Source: Pseudomonadota bacterium
GTDB lineage: Bacteria; Myxococcota_A; UBA796; SXON01
DNA: 64,000 bases
Assembly (NCBI GenBank): GCA_030684355.1
Contig: JAUXTN010000210.1
Location: forward strand, 106,734 to 170,733
Reading direction: 5' to 3'
The notes below the pieces were generated by a model that worked only from the letters and a program-made list of their open reading frames with translations, had not been told where the DNA came from and made no database searches. Numbering within the stretch: position 1 is the first letter of the stretch; the number at the start of each line of letters is the position of its first letter. Both the position numbers and the translations under genes were made by a program. This document shows, piece by piece, positions 56,673-64,000 of the stretch.

Positions 56673-58210
56673 ATCTCGCCGGTGAGCTCGACCCGCTGGA
56701 TGCCGTCCCGGGTGAGCACGATCGCGTACTTCTCGTAGCGGCGGTCGATCCCGCCCCCGCGCGCGACGATGAGCGTCACGCGGTAGGTCTTCGTCGCGGT
56801 GACGATGTGGATGCGACCGTCATCGGCGAGGCGGAGCAGCGCCCGGGCGGGGTCGTCCATGCGGCGGAGCCAGCGCGTGACGTTGAGCCGGAGGATCTCG
56901 TCCACCGCGGTCATCTCGGGGGCCTGGGCCCGGGCCCGCGCGCCGTCGACCCGGAGCTTCCGCCGGTAGTGGATCACGTCCTCTTCGCCGCGCTGCTCGG
57001 AGAACAGGGGCTCCTCGCCGGCGTCGCGGAGGCGCGCCACGAGGGGGACGAGCTCGGCGGCCCGCAGGAGCCGGACGGTCTCCTCGACGGAGCCCACGCT
57101 GGCGCCGCCGGCCTCGACGCGCAGCTCCTGGCGCCGATCGTAGAGCCAGTAGGGGATGCCGGTCTGGAACCAGACCTTCAGGCGCTCCTTCAGCCGGTCC
57201 TTCAGGATGTACCCGCCGACCGCGAGCGCCACGAACGTGAAGAGCGTGGTGCCGCCCACCTGCGGGCTCGTCGGGGTGCCCACGGTCCAGAGCGCGACGA
57301 GCTGCAGCGTGACCGCCACGGCCATCGCGACCGCCGCGGCGATGGCGAACAGGGCGTCCTGCACGGCCTCGTTGCGCCGGCTCGACCGGACCCGGAGGTG
57401 GAGCACCGCGAGCACCCACTTCTTGAGCGCGTTGACGCGCGCCACGAAGCGCTCGTTGGTGGCGGAGTCGTCGGAGGGCGCGGGCAGGTGGCCGGCGCTC
57501 CGTCGGTACGCGGTCTCCGTCTGGATGGCCTCTTGCAGGGCGGCCACGAGCACGCTCGCCTGCGCCGCGTGCGGCGCGAAGGTCTCCACCAGCGCGAAGT
57601 AGCCCTCCATCACCTGGACCGACAGGAAGTCGTCGATGGCGTCGATGGCGGCGCGCAACGTCGGCGGGGTGCGGGCCTCCAGGTAGTGGAGCCGCAGCAT
57701 GCGGTAGCGCTCCAGCGCCTCGCGGCACTCCGCCAGGAAGCGGCTCGACGCCTCGGCATGCCGCGCGACGACCGCCGGCGGCCCACCCCGCACGAGCTCG
57801 CCCGCGACGAAGCGCGCGTGGTCCCGGACCGACGCCCGGAACACCGCCGCGCCGAGGCGCAGCTCCCGCAGGGCGAGGGCGAAGTCGGCCTCGGTCGCCG
57901 AGCCCGAGGTCAGCCGCTCCTCGTTCGTCGCCAGCCACGCGAAGGGCGGGGCCCCGCCCGGGCCCGCGGACCCCGGCGCGCCGCCGCCGAAGAGCTGCTG
58001 CAGCGTCATCCGGGGCGTCTGGAAGCGGACGTAGGAGGTGACCTCCTCGTAGAAGATCTCCTTGCGGAACGTCGGCTCGTCGATCCCCAGCGAAGGCGGG
58101 AAGAAGAACCATGCCTCGAAGGAGCGCTCGCCCTGGGGCGGCTCGAGCGCGTGCACCAGCTTCAGCTCGAGCTGGTAGTGGTGGTGCAGGGTGACGCGGA
58201 CGGCGGGCAA
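56669..58210 (-). CDS. Membrane protein of unknown function
   Basis: 513 residues. The first 300 are helical and charged with no known motif. Two neighbouring membrane segments (about 330-355 and 365-385) follow, then a cytoplasmic domain ending in a strand-rich part with YEKYAIVLTRDGIQRVELTGEI. Start is TTG at 58210, supported by TAGACT exactly 6 bases upstream. Not recognised. Confidence 0.6.
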   Translation of the reverse strand: MPAVRVTLHHHYQLELKLVHALEPPQGERSFEAWFFFPPSLGIDEPTFRKEIFYEEVTSYVRFQTPRMTLQQLFGGGAPGSAGPGGAPPFAWLATNEERLTSGSATEADFALALRELRLGAAVFRASVRDHARFVAGELVRGGPPAVVARHAEASSRFLAECREALERYRMLRLHYLEARTPPTLRAAIDAIDDFLSVQVMEGYFALVETFAPHAAQASVLVAALQEAIQTETAYRRSAGHLPAPSDDSATNERFVARVNALKKWVLAVLHLRVRSSRRNEAVQDALFAIAAAVAMAVAVTLQLVALWTVGTPTSPQVGGTTLFTFVALAVGGYILKDRLKERLKVWFQTGIPYWLYDRRQELRVEAGGASVGSVEETVRLLRAAELVPLVARLRDAGEEPLFSEQRGEEDVIHYRRKLRVDGARARAQAPEMTAVDEILRLNVTRWLRRMDDPARALLRLADDGRIHIVTATKTYRVTLIVARGGGIDRRYEKYAIVLTRDGIQRVELTGEI

Positions 58211-58216
58211 GCGCGC

Positions 58217-58222
58217 AGTCTA
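58217..58222 (-). promoter_or_regulatory. Putative -10 (GGTTAGACT), leaderless TTG start
   Basis: TAGACT on the minus strand, 6 bases before the TTG at 58210. Preceded by GGT like several other putative promoters here. Confidence 0.5.
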
Positions 58223-59212
58223 ACCCGTGTGACGGTCCGGTGACGACCCGCGCCGGATGACCACGACCCGGCCGAGGAGCTGCGGCGGGACCGGCAGATC
58301 TCCGGGGGGCACCAGCTCGAGGCGGCGGCCGACCCCCTGGACGATGCGCACGCCTTCCTGCGTGACGACGAAACCCTTGGTTCGCAGCCCCTTGCGCGCG
58401 TCGATCCACGCGAACGCCTCGGCCTCCGGCAGCCCCGCGGGCACCAGGAGCTCCTCGGTGACGAACCGCTCGTGGTCGTGCTCGTGGTCATGCGCGGGGT
58501 GGTCGTGGCCCCCCTGGTCGTGGCCCCCCTGGTCGTGGCCGCCCTGGTCATGCGCGGCGTGCGCGGCGCGGCGGGCGGCCCCCGGGGTGTCGCCGGGGCC
58601 GGTCGGGAAGAGTAGGCCGGGATCGACGTTGCCGAAGCTCGCGCGGAGGATCGGAGCGTCGGGGTTCATGCCGAGGAGCACGGCCTCGAGCGCCAGCAGG
58701 GCCTCGGCGGGGACGAGGTCCGTCTTGTGGAGGAGGAGCAGGTCGGCGCTCCCCACCTGCTGCTCGAAGGTCCCCTCCAGCTCCTCGCCCTCGTGGATCT
58801 GCGCGGCGCTCACGACGACGACGCTCGCCTCGTCCCCCACCCACGCGTTCACCGGCTCCCGGTAGAGGTTGAGCTGGGTCTCGAACGGCAGCGCCACCCC
58901 GCTCGTCTCGATGACGATGCGGTCGGGGTCCACCTTCTCGCGGAGGGCCTCCAGGGTGTCCACGAGCTCGTCCGAGAGCTGGCAGCAGACGCAGCCGCCC
59001 GCGAGCTCCACGAAGCGCTCTTCGCCGCCGCCGAGCAGGGCCTCGTCGATGCCGAGCGCGCCGAACTCGTTGGACACGATCGCCACGCGCTCGCCGCGGG
59101 CCTGGGCGTCTTCCAGGAGCCGCCTCACGAGCGTCGTCTTGCCGCTGCCGAGGAAGCCGGACACCACGAGGACGGGGACGCGGCGCTTCTTGGCGGGGGT
59201 CGGGTCGGTCAC
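58220..59212 (-). CDS. COG0523 metal-chaperone GTPase with His-rich loop
   Basis: 330 residues of the G3E family. P-loop GFLGSGKTT (19-26), metal-binding CxCC (GGCVCC, Cys74-77), KTDLV as the NKxD-like site. A loop near 205-240 carries about a dozen His in repeats of GGHDQ. The family hands zinc, nickel or cobalt to target enzymes. The GTG start overlaps the upstream AAA+ stop as GTGA, so the two are coupled. Confidence 0.88.
   Translation of the reverse strand: MTDPTPAKKRRVPVLVVSGFLGSGKTTLVRRLLEDAQARGERVAIVSNEFGALGIDEALLGGGEERFVELAGGCVCCQLSDELVDTLEALREKVDPDRIVIETSGVALPFETQLNLYREPVNAWVGDEASVVVVSAAQIHEGEELEGTFEQQVGSADLLLLHKTDLVPAEALLALEAVLLGMNPDAPILRASFGNVDPGLLFPTGPGDTPGAARRAAHAAHDQGGHDQGGHDQGGHDHPAHDHEHDHERFVTEELLVPAGLPEAEAFAWIDARKGLRTKGFVVTQEGVRIVQGVGRRLELVPPGDLPVPPQLLGRVVVIRRGSSPDRHTG
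58491..58560. repeat. Short tandem repeats encoding the His-rich loop
   Basis: Repeated 15-base units built on GGTCGTGGCCCCCCT encode the GGHDQ stretches of the COG0523 protein. Confidence 0.7.
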
Positions 59213-61044
59213 AGGGCTCCGAAGTAGTTCGTGACGGCGCGGTCGAAGTCCTGGGGCATCGCCACCCGCGGCCGGCGCTCGTAGGCGCACTGGTTGACGA
59301 TCTGGAGCAGGAGGTCGCGCGGGTGGCAGAAGCGGAGGTGGCGCCCGGTGTCGCGGTAGTGGTGGGTCACCAGCCACTCGGCCGAGCCCTGCGCGAGCCG
59401 GATGTCCATCTTCTCGGCGAGGGTCTCCAGGAGCCGGATGAACTCGCCCTCCGTGGGGTCCGCCACCTGGATCTTGTACGGGATGCGCCGGAGGAAGGCC
59501 TCGTCGACGAGATCGCGGGGCTCGAGGTTCGTGGAGAAGATGAGCAGCGGATCGAAGGGCGCGGAGATCTTGCGGCCGTCCGGGAGCCGGAGGAAGTCCG
59601 TGCGGCGCTCGAGCGGGAAGATCCAGCGGTTCAGGAGCACCTGCGGCTCGATGCGCTGGCGCCCGAAGTCGTCGATGACGAGCGTGCCGCAGTTGGCCTT
59701 CAACTGGAGCGGGGCCTCGCCGATGTTCGTCGCGGACGAGACCTGGATCTCCAGCATCTCGAGCGTGAGCTCGCCGCCGGCCACGACAGTCGGCCGCTTG
59801 ATCTTGATCCAGCGGCGATCGAGCTTGTCCGCGTGGTTCGCCTGCCTCGACGTCGGCTCGACGGCCTCGTGGGTCGCCGGGTCGTAGAGCTTGATGAGGT
59901 GCCCGTCGATGAGGAGGGCGTGGGGGATCCAGATGTCGTCGCCGAAGCAGCGCGTGATGCGCTCGGCGATGCTGGTCTTGCCGTTGCCGGGGTCCCCGTG
60001 GAGGAACATCGCGCGGCCGCTCGTGACCGCGGGCCCCAGCCGGTCGAGGAGGTCGTCGGAGATGACGAGGTCCTCGAAGGCCCGGTAGAGGTCGTCGGGG
60101 GTGGGGGAGCGGCTGCGGAGGGCCTGGTCGCGCACGCTCTGGAGGTACTGGGACCAGGGGACCGGCGCCGGCCCGACATAGGCGCACATCCGCTTGTAGT
60201 CGATGGCCTTGGTGCGCCCGGCCTCGGTGACCTCGTAGATGAAGTCGCCCATGGCGGTGGACCCGCGGTGCTGCAGGAGCTTCGCCTGCTTCAACTGCTC
60301 CAGGAGGTCCTTCACCATCGGCAGGGCGAGGCAGAGGTCCTGGGCGACCTGCCGCGCCGACTCGGTGCTGACCCCCACGAGGTAGCGGAGCGCGAGCTGC
60401 TCGCCGAGCACGGGGTCGAGCCCGGCCTCCTCCCAGGTGCGAGGCTCCTTGGGGGCGGGGCGCGCCGTCACCTCGTCGGTCCCCTCGCGGGGCAGGTAGC
60501 CGCGCGCCTCGTCGGTGTTCTCCCGCGGGAGATCGCGGCCGTAGGCGCTGCGACGTTGCTCGTCCGTCGCCTCGCGGGGGAGCTCGGCCCGGGGTTCCGG
60601 TCGGGGCGGCGGGGCCCGCGGCGGCTCGGCACGGGGCGGCTCGGCGCGGGGCGGCTCGGCGCGGAGCGGCGGGGTGCGTGGCGGCTCGCCGGCGGGCTCC
60701 CGGAGATCGAGCACGGGGATCTCGCGGATCGGCGGGGGGAGCCGGCGGGGGTCCTCCATGCGCGGCGGCGCGGCTTCCCAGGGGTCGGGCCGGCGGGTCT
60801 CGTCGGGCGGCGCGAGGCGTTGCGGCCCGATGCGCGCGACCGGCTCCGGCCGCGGCACCCGCTCGATGTGCGAGACGGTCTCGATGTCGTCGCGACCCGG
60901 CCGCTCGCCGGAGAGCGGGCGGGGGCGGCGGCGAAAGAGGTTGGCGTCGAGCTTGCGCTCGGCCTCGTCGGTATGCTCGCCCTCCGAACCCGATGCGGGG
61001 CCGGGGGGCTTTACGTCGAAGGGGTCCCGGGGGTCGTTGGCCAT
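59209..61044 (-). CDS. AAA+ ATPase with long disordered N-terminus
   Basis: 611 residues. About 1-200 is low complexity (Pro, Arg, Glu, with repeats of PPRAE). About 205-290 is a helical winged-helix-like segment. The AAA+ core has Walker A HGDPGNGKTS (350-358), a Walker B-like LVIDDF, and arginine positions near RRIPYK. The family role is unknown to me; MoxR-like or remodelling functions are possible. TATTCT lies 6 bases before the ATG at 61044. Confidence 0.75.
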   Translation of the reverse strand: MANDPRDPFDVKPPGPASGSEGEHTDEAERKLDANLFRRRPRPLSGERPGRDDIETVSHIERVPRPEPVARIGPQRLAPPDETRRPDPWEAAPPRMEDPRRLPPPIREIPVLDLREPAGEPPRTPPLRAEPPRAEPPRAEPPRAPPPRPEPRAELPREATDEQRRSAYGRDLPRENTDEARGYLPREGTDEVTARPAPKEPRTWEEAGLDPVLGEQLALRYLVGVSTESARQVAQDLCLALPMVKDLLEQLKQAKLLQHRGSTAMGDFIYEVTEAGRTKAIDYKRMCAYVGPAPVPWSQYLQSVRDQALRSRSPTPDDLYRAFEDLVISDDLLDRLGPAVTSGRAMFLHGDPGNGKTSIAERITRCFGDDIWIPHALLIDGHLIKLYDPATHEAVEPTSRQANHADKLDRRWIKIKRPTVVAGGELTLEMLEIQVSSATNIGEAPLQLKANCGTLVIDDFGRQRIEPQVLLNRWIFPLERRTDFLRLPDGRKISAPFDPLLIFSTNLEPRDLVDEAFLRRIPYKIQVADPTEGEFIRLLETLAEKMDIRLAQGSAEWLVTHHYRDTGRHLRFCHPRDLLLQIVNQCAYERRPRVAMPQDFDRAVTNYFGAL

Positions 61045-61050
61045 ACCGGG

Positions 61051-61056
61051 AGAATA
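61051..61056 (-). promoter_or_regulatory. Putative -10 (GGTTATTCT), leaderless start
   Basis: TATTCT on the minus strand, 6 bases before the AAA+ ATG at 61044. No ribosome site is visible. Confidence 0.55.
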
Positions 61057-61099
61057 ACCGTGCGCGGCATCCCTTCCCGCACCGCGGTAGAGGTGTGCA

Positions 61100-61789
61100 A
61101 TGGGTCTCCTCTCTCGTCTCCGCACGCGGCTCCGCGGCTCGTCCGCTCCCTCTGCCATCGGCCCCCGCTTCACCCCCGCGATGGCGGAGGTCTGGGTGGA
61201 GCTCGAGGAGCAGGTCGACGGCGAGCTGAAAAAGGCCGGCTCCAGCATCGTCGGCTCGTGGGAGGTCGGCGCCGCCGAGCTCGGGCGCGCGATCGTGGGG
61301 CTCGATGACGATCGGGTCCTCGTCGAGCGCTACAGCGACGCCCTGGTGCCCACCCTCCAGCCCTTCCAGGATCTCCACAAGGGCATCGCCGCCGCCATGC
61401 AGGCGGGCCTGCGCGCGGGGACCTCGGCGGGCTCGCTCGCGGCCGCCACGGCCCCGCTGGCGCGCTTGATGGAGGGCCTCGACGACAAGGCCGCCGAGGG
61501 GTGGGCCAAGACCACGCTCCACCTGGAGCCGCTCATCCAGCGCTGCGCCCGCCCCGATGACGCGCGGGATCGCTTCGCCGCGGGCGGCCGTGTGCTTCGC
61601 CAGGCCTGCGCCGACGCCGACCTCGTCTGGCGCGCCCGGCTCGACACCCTGCCGGAGGCCCCGGGCCTCTGGGAGGGGCTCACCGGCGCCGCGGAGGCGT
61701 GGCAGCTCTCGATCACGCGCGCGTTGGAGCTCGGGGTCGATCGCCAGGTGAAGGGGCTCGTCGCGGGGATGCGCGAAGCCCGGGGGTAG
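61100..61789 (+). CDS. Hypothetical helical protein
   Basis: 229 residues, cytoplasmic, mostly helical, starting MGLLSRLRTRLRG. No motif or family recognised. Divergent from the AAA+ gene with a 55-base gap. GGTAGAGG ends 6 bases before the ATG, the same spacing as the leaderless starts. Confidence 0.6.
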   Translation: MGLLSRLRTRLRGSSAPSAIGPRFTPAMAEVWVELEEQVDGELKKAGSSIVGSWEVGAAELGRAIVGLDDDRVLVERYSDALVPTLQPFQDLHKGIAAAMQAGLRAGTSAGSLAAATAPLARLMEGLDDKAAEGWAKTTLHLEPLIQRCARPDDARDRFAAGGRVLRQACADADLVWRARLDTLPEAPGLWEGLTGAAEAWQLSITRALELGVDRQVKGLVAGMREARG

Positions 61790-61811
61790 CGCGCCCGCGC
61801 GACCGGCGATC

Positions 61812-61845
61812 CGGAGGCGGCTCCGTTTCGAGTGCCTCCGTGTTT
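61812..61845 (+). terminator. Intrinsic terminator candidate
   Basis: CGGAGGC (61812-61818), 15-base loop, GCCTCCG (61834-61840), then TGTTT. The only hairpin in the window followed by a T-rich stretch, placed 22 bases past the stop at 61789. Confidence 0.5.
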
Positions 61846-61862
61846 AGCGGTAGCCGGCCTGT

Positions 61863-62999
61863 CTACCGCAGCGCCCGCTCCACGTTCCCCAACGACAGCT
61901 CGAGCGCCCGCGCCGCGTCCCGCGCCCGCTCGTGCTCCCCGCCGCGCTCCCCGCCGCGCTCCCCGCCCCGCGCCCCGGCGACCCCCGCCAACGCGGCGTC
62001 GACCTCCTTGGCGAGGTGCCGATCGGTGCGCGCGACCTGCTTGCGCCCGGCCTTCCAACGGTCGCGCAGCCGCGTCAACGCCTCGTCGCCACCGTCCCCG
62101 GTCACCCACGCGCGCGTGTCGGCCCGCATCGCCAGCCACGGCGACGCCGCCGCCGCCGCGACCTCGGGCCCCCGCCACGCCGCCACCGCCGCCGTGGGCG
62201 ACACCCCCGTCGGGGCCTCGCCCGCCAGCGCCGCGTTCGTGGCCGCCGCGAGGTCCTCGAGCGTGCGCGACGGCAGCCCCGCCGCGCTTCCCGCCGCGCT
62301 CCCCGTCGCCCCGTCTCCCGCCCCCAGCCCCGCCACGTAGAACGCGAGCGACCACCGCTCGGCCTCCGTGAGGGTGTCGCCGCGGGCGACCATGGCGGTC
62401 TCGGGGACGCCGAAGGTGACGGCCTCGTAGACGCGGCGGGGCGAGAGCTGCGCGGCCACGTCGGCATCCACGAACGCGACCGGCGCGGGCACGAGCGCGA
62501 GGCTCCCGGCCGGACCTTCTCCCCGGCTGCCGTGGCAGGCGGCGCAGGTCTCGGCGTAGAGCGCGGCCCCGTCGCGCAGGCGGGTCGCGTCGGGGGCGTC
62601 GAGCTCGGCCCAGAGCTCGGCCTCGAGCCGCACGAGCAGGGCGTCGCAGGCGGACGTGACCTCTCCGGCGGGGGCGCTGCGGGCCACCGCGGACCCGATG
62701 GCACCGAGCGCGGTCCGGGCCCCGGTGGTGAGCGGGAGCCGCCCGGCGAGCGCGACGGCCTCCTCGACGAGCTCGACCTGCTCTTCGAGCTCGCGCGCAT
62801 CCCCCTCGGCCATGGCCTCGGGGTAGTCCGACCGGACGTACCGGAGGCGCGCGACGAGCCGATCGGCGGCGTCCATCGCCGGGAGCCCCGCGGCCTCGTC
62901 CCGCTCTTCGCGCTCGTCCTCGTCGCCGTCGCCGCGCCCGTGGGCGGTCGCCGTCGTGAGTGGAGCTACGCTGATGAGCACGAGCAGCGCGATGCGCAC
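61863..62999 (-). CDS. Cytochrome c protein related to the N-terminal part of FTR1
   Basis: 378 residues from GTG 62999 (signal peptide MRIALLVLISVAPLTTATAHG). About 45-130 (LRYVRSDYPEAMAEGD…) resembles the periplasmic N-terminal domain of bacterial FTR1 iron permeases. A single c-type heme site CAACH (152-156) follows. The C-terminal half is helical and ends in Gly/Glu/Arg repeats; the permease membrane part is missing. Frame is open to an ATG at 63068, but that gives an acidic n-region. Start uncertain. Confidence 0.65.
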   Translation of the reverse strand: MRIALLVLISVAPLTTATAHGRGDGDEDEREERDEAAGLPAMDAADRLVARLRYVRSDYPEAMAEGDARELEEQVELVEEAVALAGRLPLTTGARTALGAIGSAVARSAPAGEVTSACDALLVRLEAELWAELDAPDATRLRDGAALYAETCAACHGSRGEGPAGSLALVPAPVAFVDADVAAQLSPRRVYEAVTFGVPETAMVARGDTLTEAERWSLAFYVAGLGAGDGATGSAAGSAAGLPSRTLEDLAAATNAALAGEAPTGVSPTAAVAAWRGPEVAAAAASPWLAMRADTRAWVTGDGGDEALTRLRDRWKAGRKQVARTDRHLAKEVDAALAGVAGARGGERGGERGGEHERARDAARALELSLGNVERALR

Positions 63000-63000
63000 G

Positions 63001-63036
63001 GTGCGATCGAAGGACACGGTGCGATCGAAGGACACG
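63001..63036. repeat. 18-base perfect tandem duplication
   Basis: Two exact copies of GTGCGATCGAAGGACACG sit right before the chosen start of the cytochrome c gene. On the coding strand they give SFDRTV twice, in frame. Confidence 0.85.
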
Positions 63037-63109
63037 GCCACGCTTTCTTCCCCAAGGGTGTCCTCCATCCCCCGGGGCGCGGGCCCGCGCAAGCACGAGC
63101 CCGGCGGGA

Positions 63110-63877
63110 CTACGGGCGATCCCGCAGGTGCAACGTCACGGGCGCGTGATCGCTCGCCTGGGGGCGGCCGCGCTCCTCGTGGTCGACCGACACGTCCGTC
63201 GCCCGGGCGAGGAGGTCCTTCGTCACGAGGTGGTGGTCGATCCGCAGGCCTTGGTTCATCGAGTAGCCGTTCCCGCGGTAGTCCCACCACGTGTAGACAT
63301 TCGGCTCCTTGTGGAACTTCCGCCAGCTGTCCGTGAGCCCCAGCTCGATCAGGCGCTGAAACCGCTCCCGCTCGGGCACGCTGCACAACACCTGCCCCTC
63401 CCAGCCCTTGGGGTCGTACACGTCGGCATCCGCGGGGGCGATGTTGAAGTCCCCGCACACGAGCAGCGACCCCTCCGACCATTGGCGGAGCTCGATCGCG
63501 AGCCGATCGTACCAGCCGAGCTTGTACGGGTACTTGTCGGAGTCCAGGTCTCCGCCGTTCGGACAGTAGAGGTTCACGATGCGGATGCCGTCGATCACCG
63601 CGGAGATGCCGCGGGCCTGCGGGTCCTCGGGGTTGGGAAACCCGCGCACCACGTCCGTCATCGGCCGCTTCGAGAGGATGGCCACGCCGTTGTAGGTCTT
63701 CTGGCCGAGGCTCACGACCTCGTAGCCGCGCTCGCGGAACCGCTCGGTCGGCACCTCGGCGTCCTGGCACTTCAGCTCCTGGAAGCACAGGACATCGGGC
63801 GAGTAGGCGTCCATCCAGGCGAGCACGCGGTCGAGGCGGGCGCGGACCGAGTTGACGTTCCAGGTCGTGATGTTCAA
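63110..63877 (-). CDS. xthA: Exodeoxyribonuclease III (second copy)
   Basis: 255 residues starting at TTG 63877 (MNITTWNVNSVRARL), with GGAAGG 5 bases before. Motifs LCFQELK, YCPNGGD, GDFNIAPAD and SDHAPV are intact. Closer to the classical XthA pattern (NSVRARL) than the 12342 copy. Repairs abasic sites and 3' ends. GGTTAAACT about 24 bases upstream is a likely promoter. Confidence 0.92.
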   Translation of the reverse strand: MNITTWNVNSVRARLDRVLAWMDAYSPDVLCFQELKCQDAEVPTERFRERGYEVVSLGQKTYNGVAILSKRPMTDVVRGFPNPEDPQARGISAVIDGIRIVNLYCPNGGDLDSDKYPYKLGWYDRLAIELRQWSEGSLLVCGDFNIAPADADVYDPKGWEGQVLCSVPERERFQRLIELGLTDSWRKFHKEPNVYTWWDYRGNGYSMNQGLRIDHHLVTKDLLARATDVSVDHEERGRPQASDHAPVTLHLRDRP

Positions 63878-63933
63878 GGCGGCCTTCCGGGGAGCGCGCG
63901 AGTTTAACCCGGTCCGTCCGCGGCTGGGCGCCC

Positions 63934-63957
63934 CGGCGCCGCGCGGACGCGGCGCCG
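63934..63957. other. 10-bp perfect hairpin near right edge
   Basis: CGGCGCCGCG-CGGA-CGCGGCGCCG: a 10-bp stem with a 4-base loop. Nothing else is seen in the last 120 bases. Confidence 0.5.
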
Positions 63958-64000
63958 TCGGCCCCTTGCGGGCTCGCGCCAAAGCCGCTCGGTCGGCGGG

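Noticed and set aside
54191..58243. 1350-codon plus-strand frame opposite PBP1 and the membrane protein
   Set aside because: Shadow of real genes; acyl-CoA synthetase lies in another frame with all motifs.

Overview
The window is very GC-rich (about 70% or more by eye), densely coded on both strands, and has no rRNA, tRNA, CRISPR array, integrase or transposase that I can recognise. The gene content suggests a free-living Gram-negative bacterium of the Myxococcota (former Deltaproteobacteria) type: many outer-surface lipoproteins with Asp/Thr-rich linkers, a MopE-like metal-binding motif, a PilB-type ATPase, FHA/ABC and cyclic-nucleotide-binding fusions, radical SAM enzymes and CAP-domain proteins. 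The phylum assignment is an inference from gene style, not from a marker gene.

Layout. 1-2.9 kb: start of a lipoprotein, an RNA m5U methyltransferase and a receiver-GAF-GGDEF diguanylate cyclase. 3-5.4 kb: feoAB ferrous iron uptake. 5.5-9.3 kb: a secreted beta-helix lipoprotein and an AlgX-like SGNH hydrolase with a Cys-rich tail. 9.5-13.9 kb: sucA, exonuclease III and a lipoprotein cyclophilin. 14-18.3 kb: two small genes and a large Ig-repeat/beta-barrel outer-membrane protein. 18.4-21 kb: a coupled methyltransferase / radical SAM / TerB-like operon. 21-25.6 kb: an APC permease, a C_GCAxxG_C_C protein and a cNMP-binding/methyltransferase fusion. 25.7-29.5 kb: lipoprotein, PPC-like protein and FHA-ABC transporter operon. 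29.5-33.5 kb: a tandem CAP-domain pair and a second radical SAM enzyme. 33.6-36.9 kb: three lipoproteins (MopE-like, SASA esterase, metallophosphoesterase). 36.9-41.4 kb: a sigma-like membrane protein, PilB and a sulfatase-fold protein. 41.4-43.2 kb: a CHRD protein with Tyr-rich, poly-Asp and Gly-rich repeats. 43.4-49.8 kb: housekeeping and small genes, including BolA-Grx, PlsC and PyrF. 49.9-52.9 kb: small lipoproteins, one with a fibrinogen-like domain. 52.9-56.7 kb: PBP1 and an acyl-CoA synthetase. 56.7-63.9 kb: a membrane protein, a COG0523 GTPase with an AAA+ ATPase, an FTR1-related cytochrome c and a second exonuclease III.

Two genome-style signals run across the window. First, at least eleven gene starts have a TANNNT hexamer exactly 6-8 bases upstream of the start codon and no ribosome binding site, which points to leaderless mRNAs; genes inside operons instead overlap the upstream stop (GTGA, ATGA, TTGA, TAGTG). 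Second, several lipoproteins have extremely short signal peptides with the lipobox Cys at residue 7-10 and no positive n-region; upstream in-frame stops exclude longer versions in two cases. The most unusual single protein is the CHRD/Tyr/Asp/Gly-repeat protein at 41618-43207.
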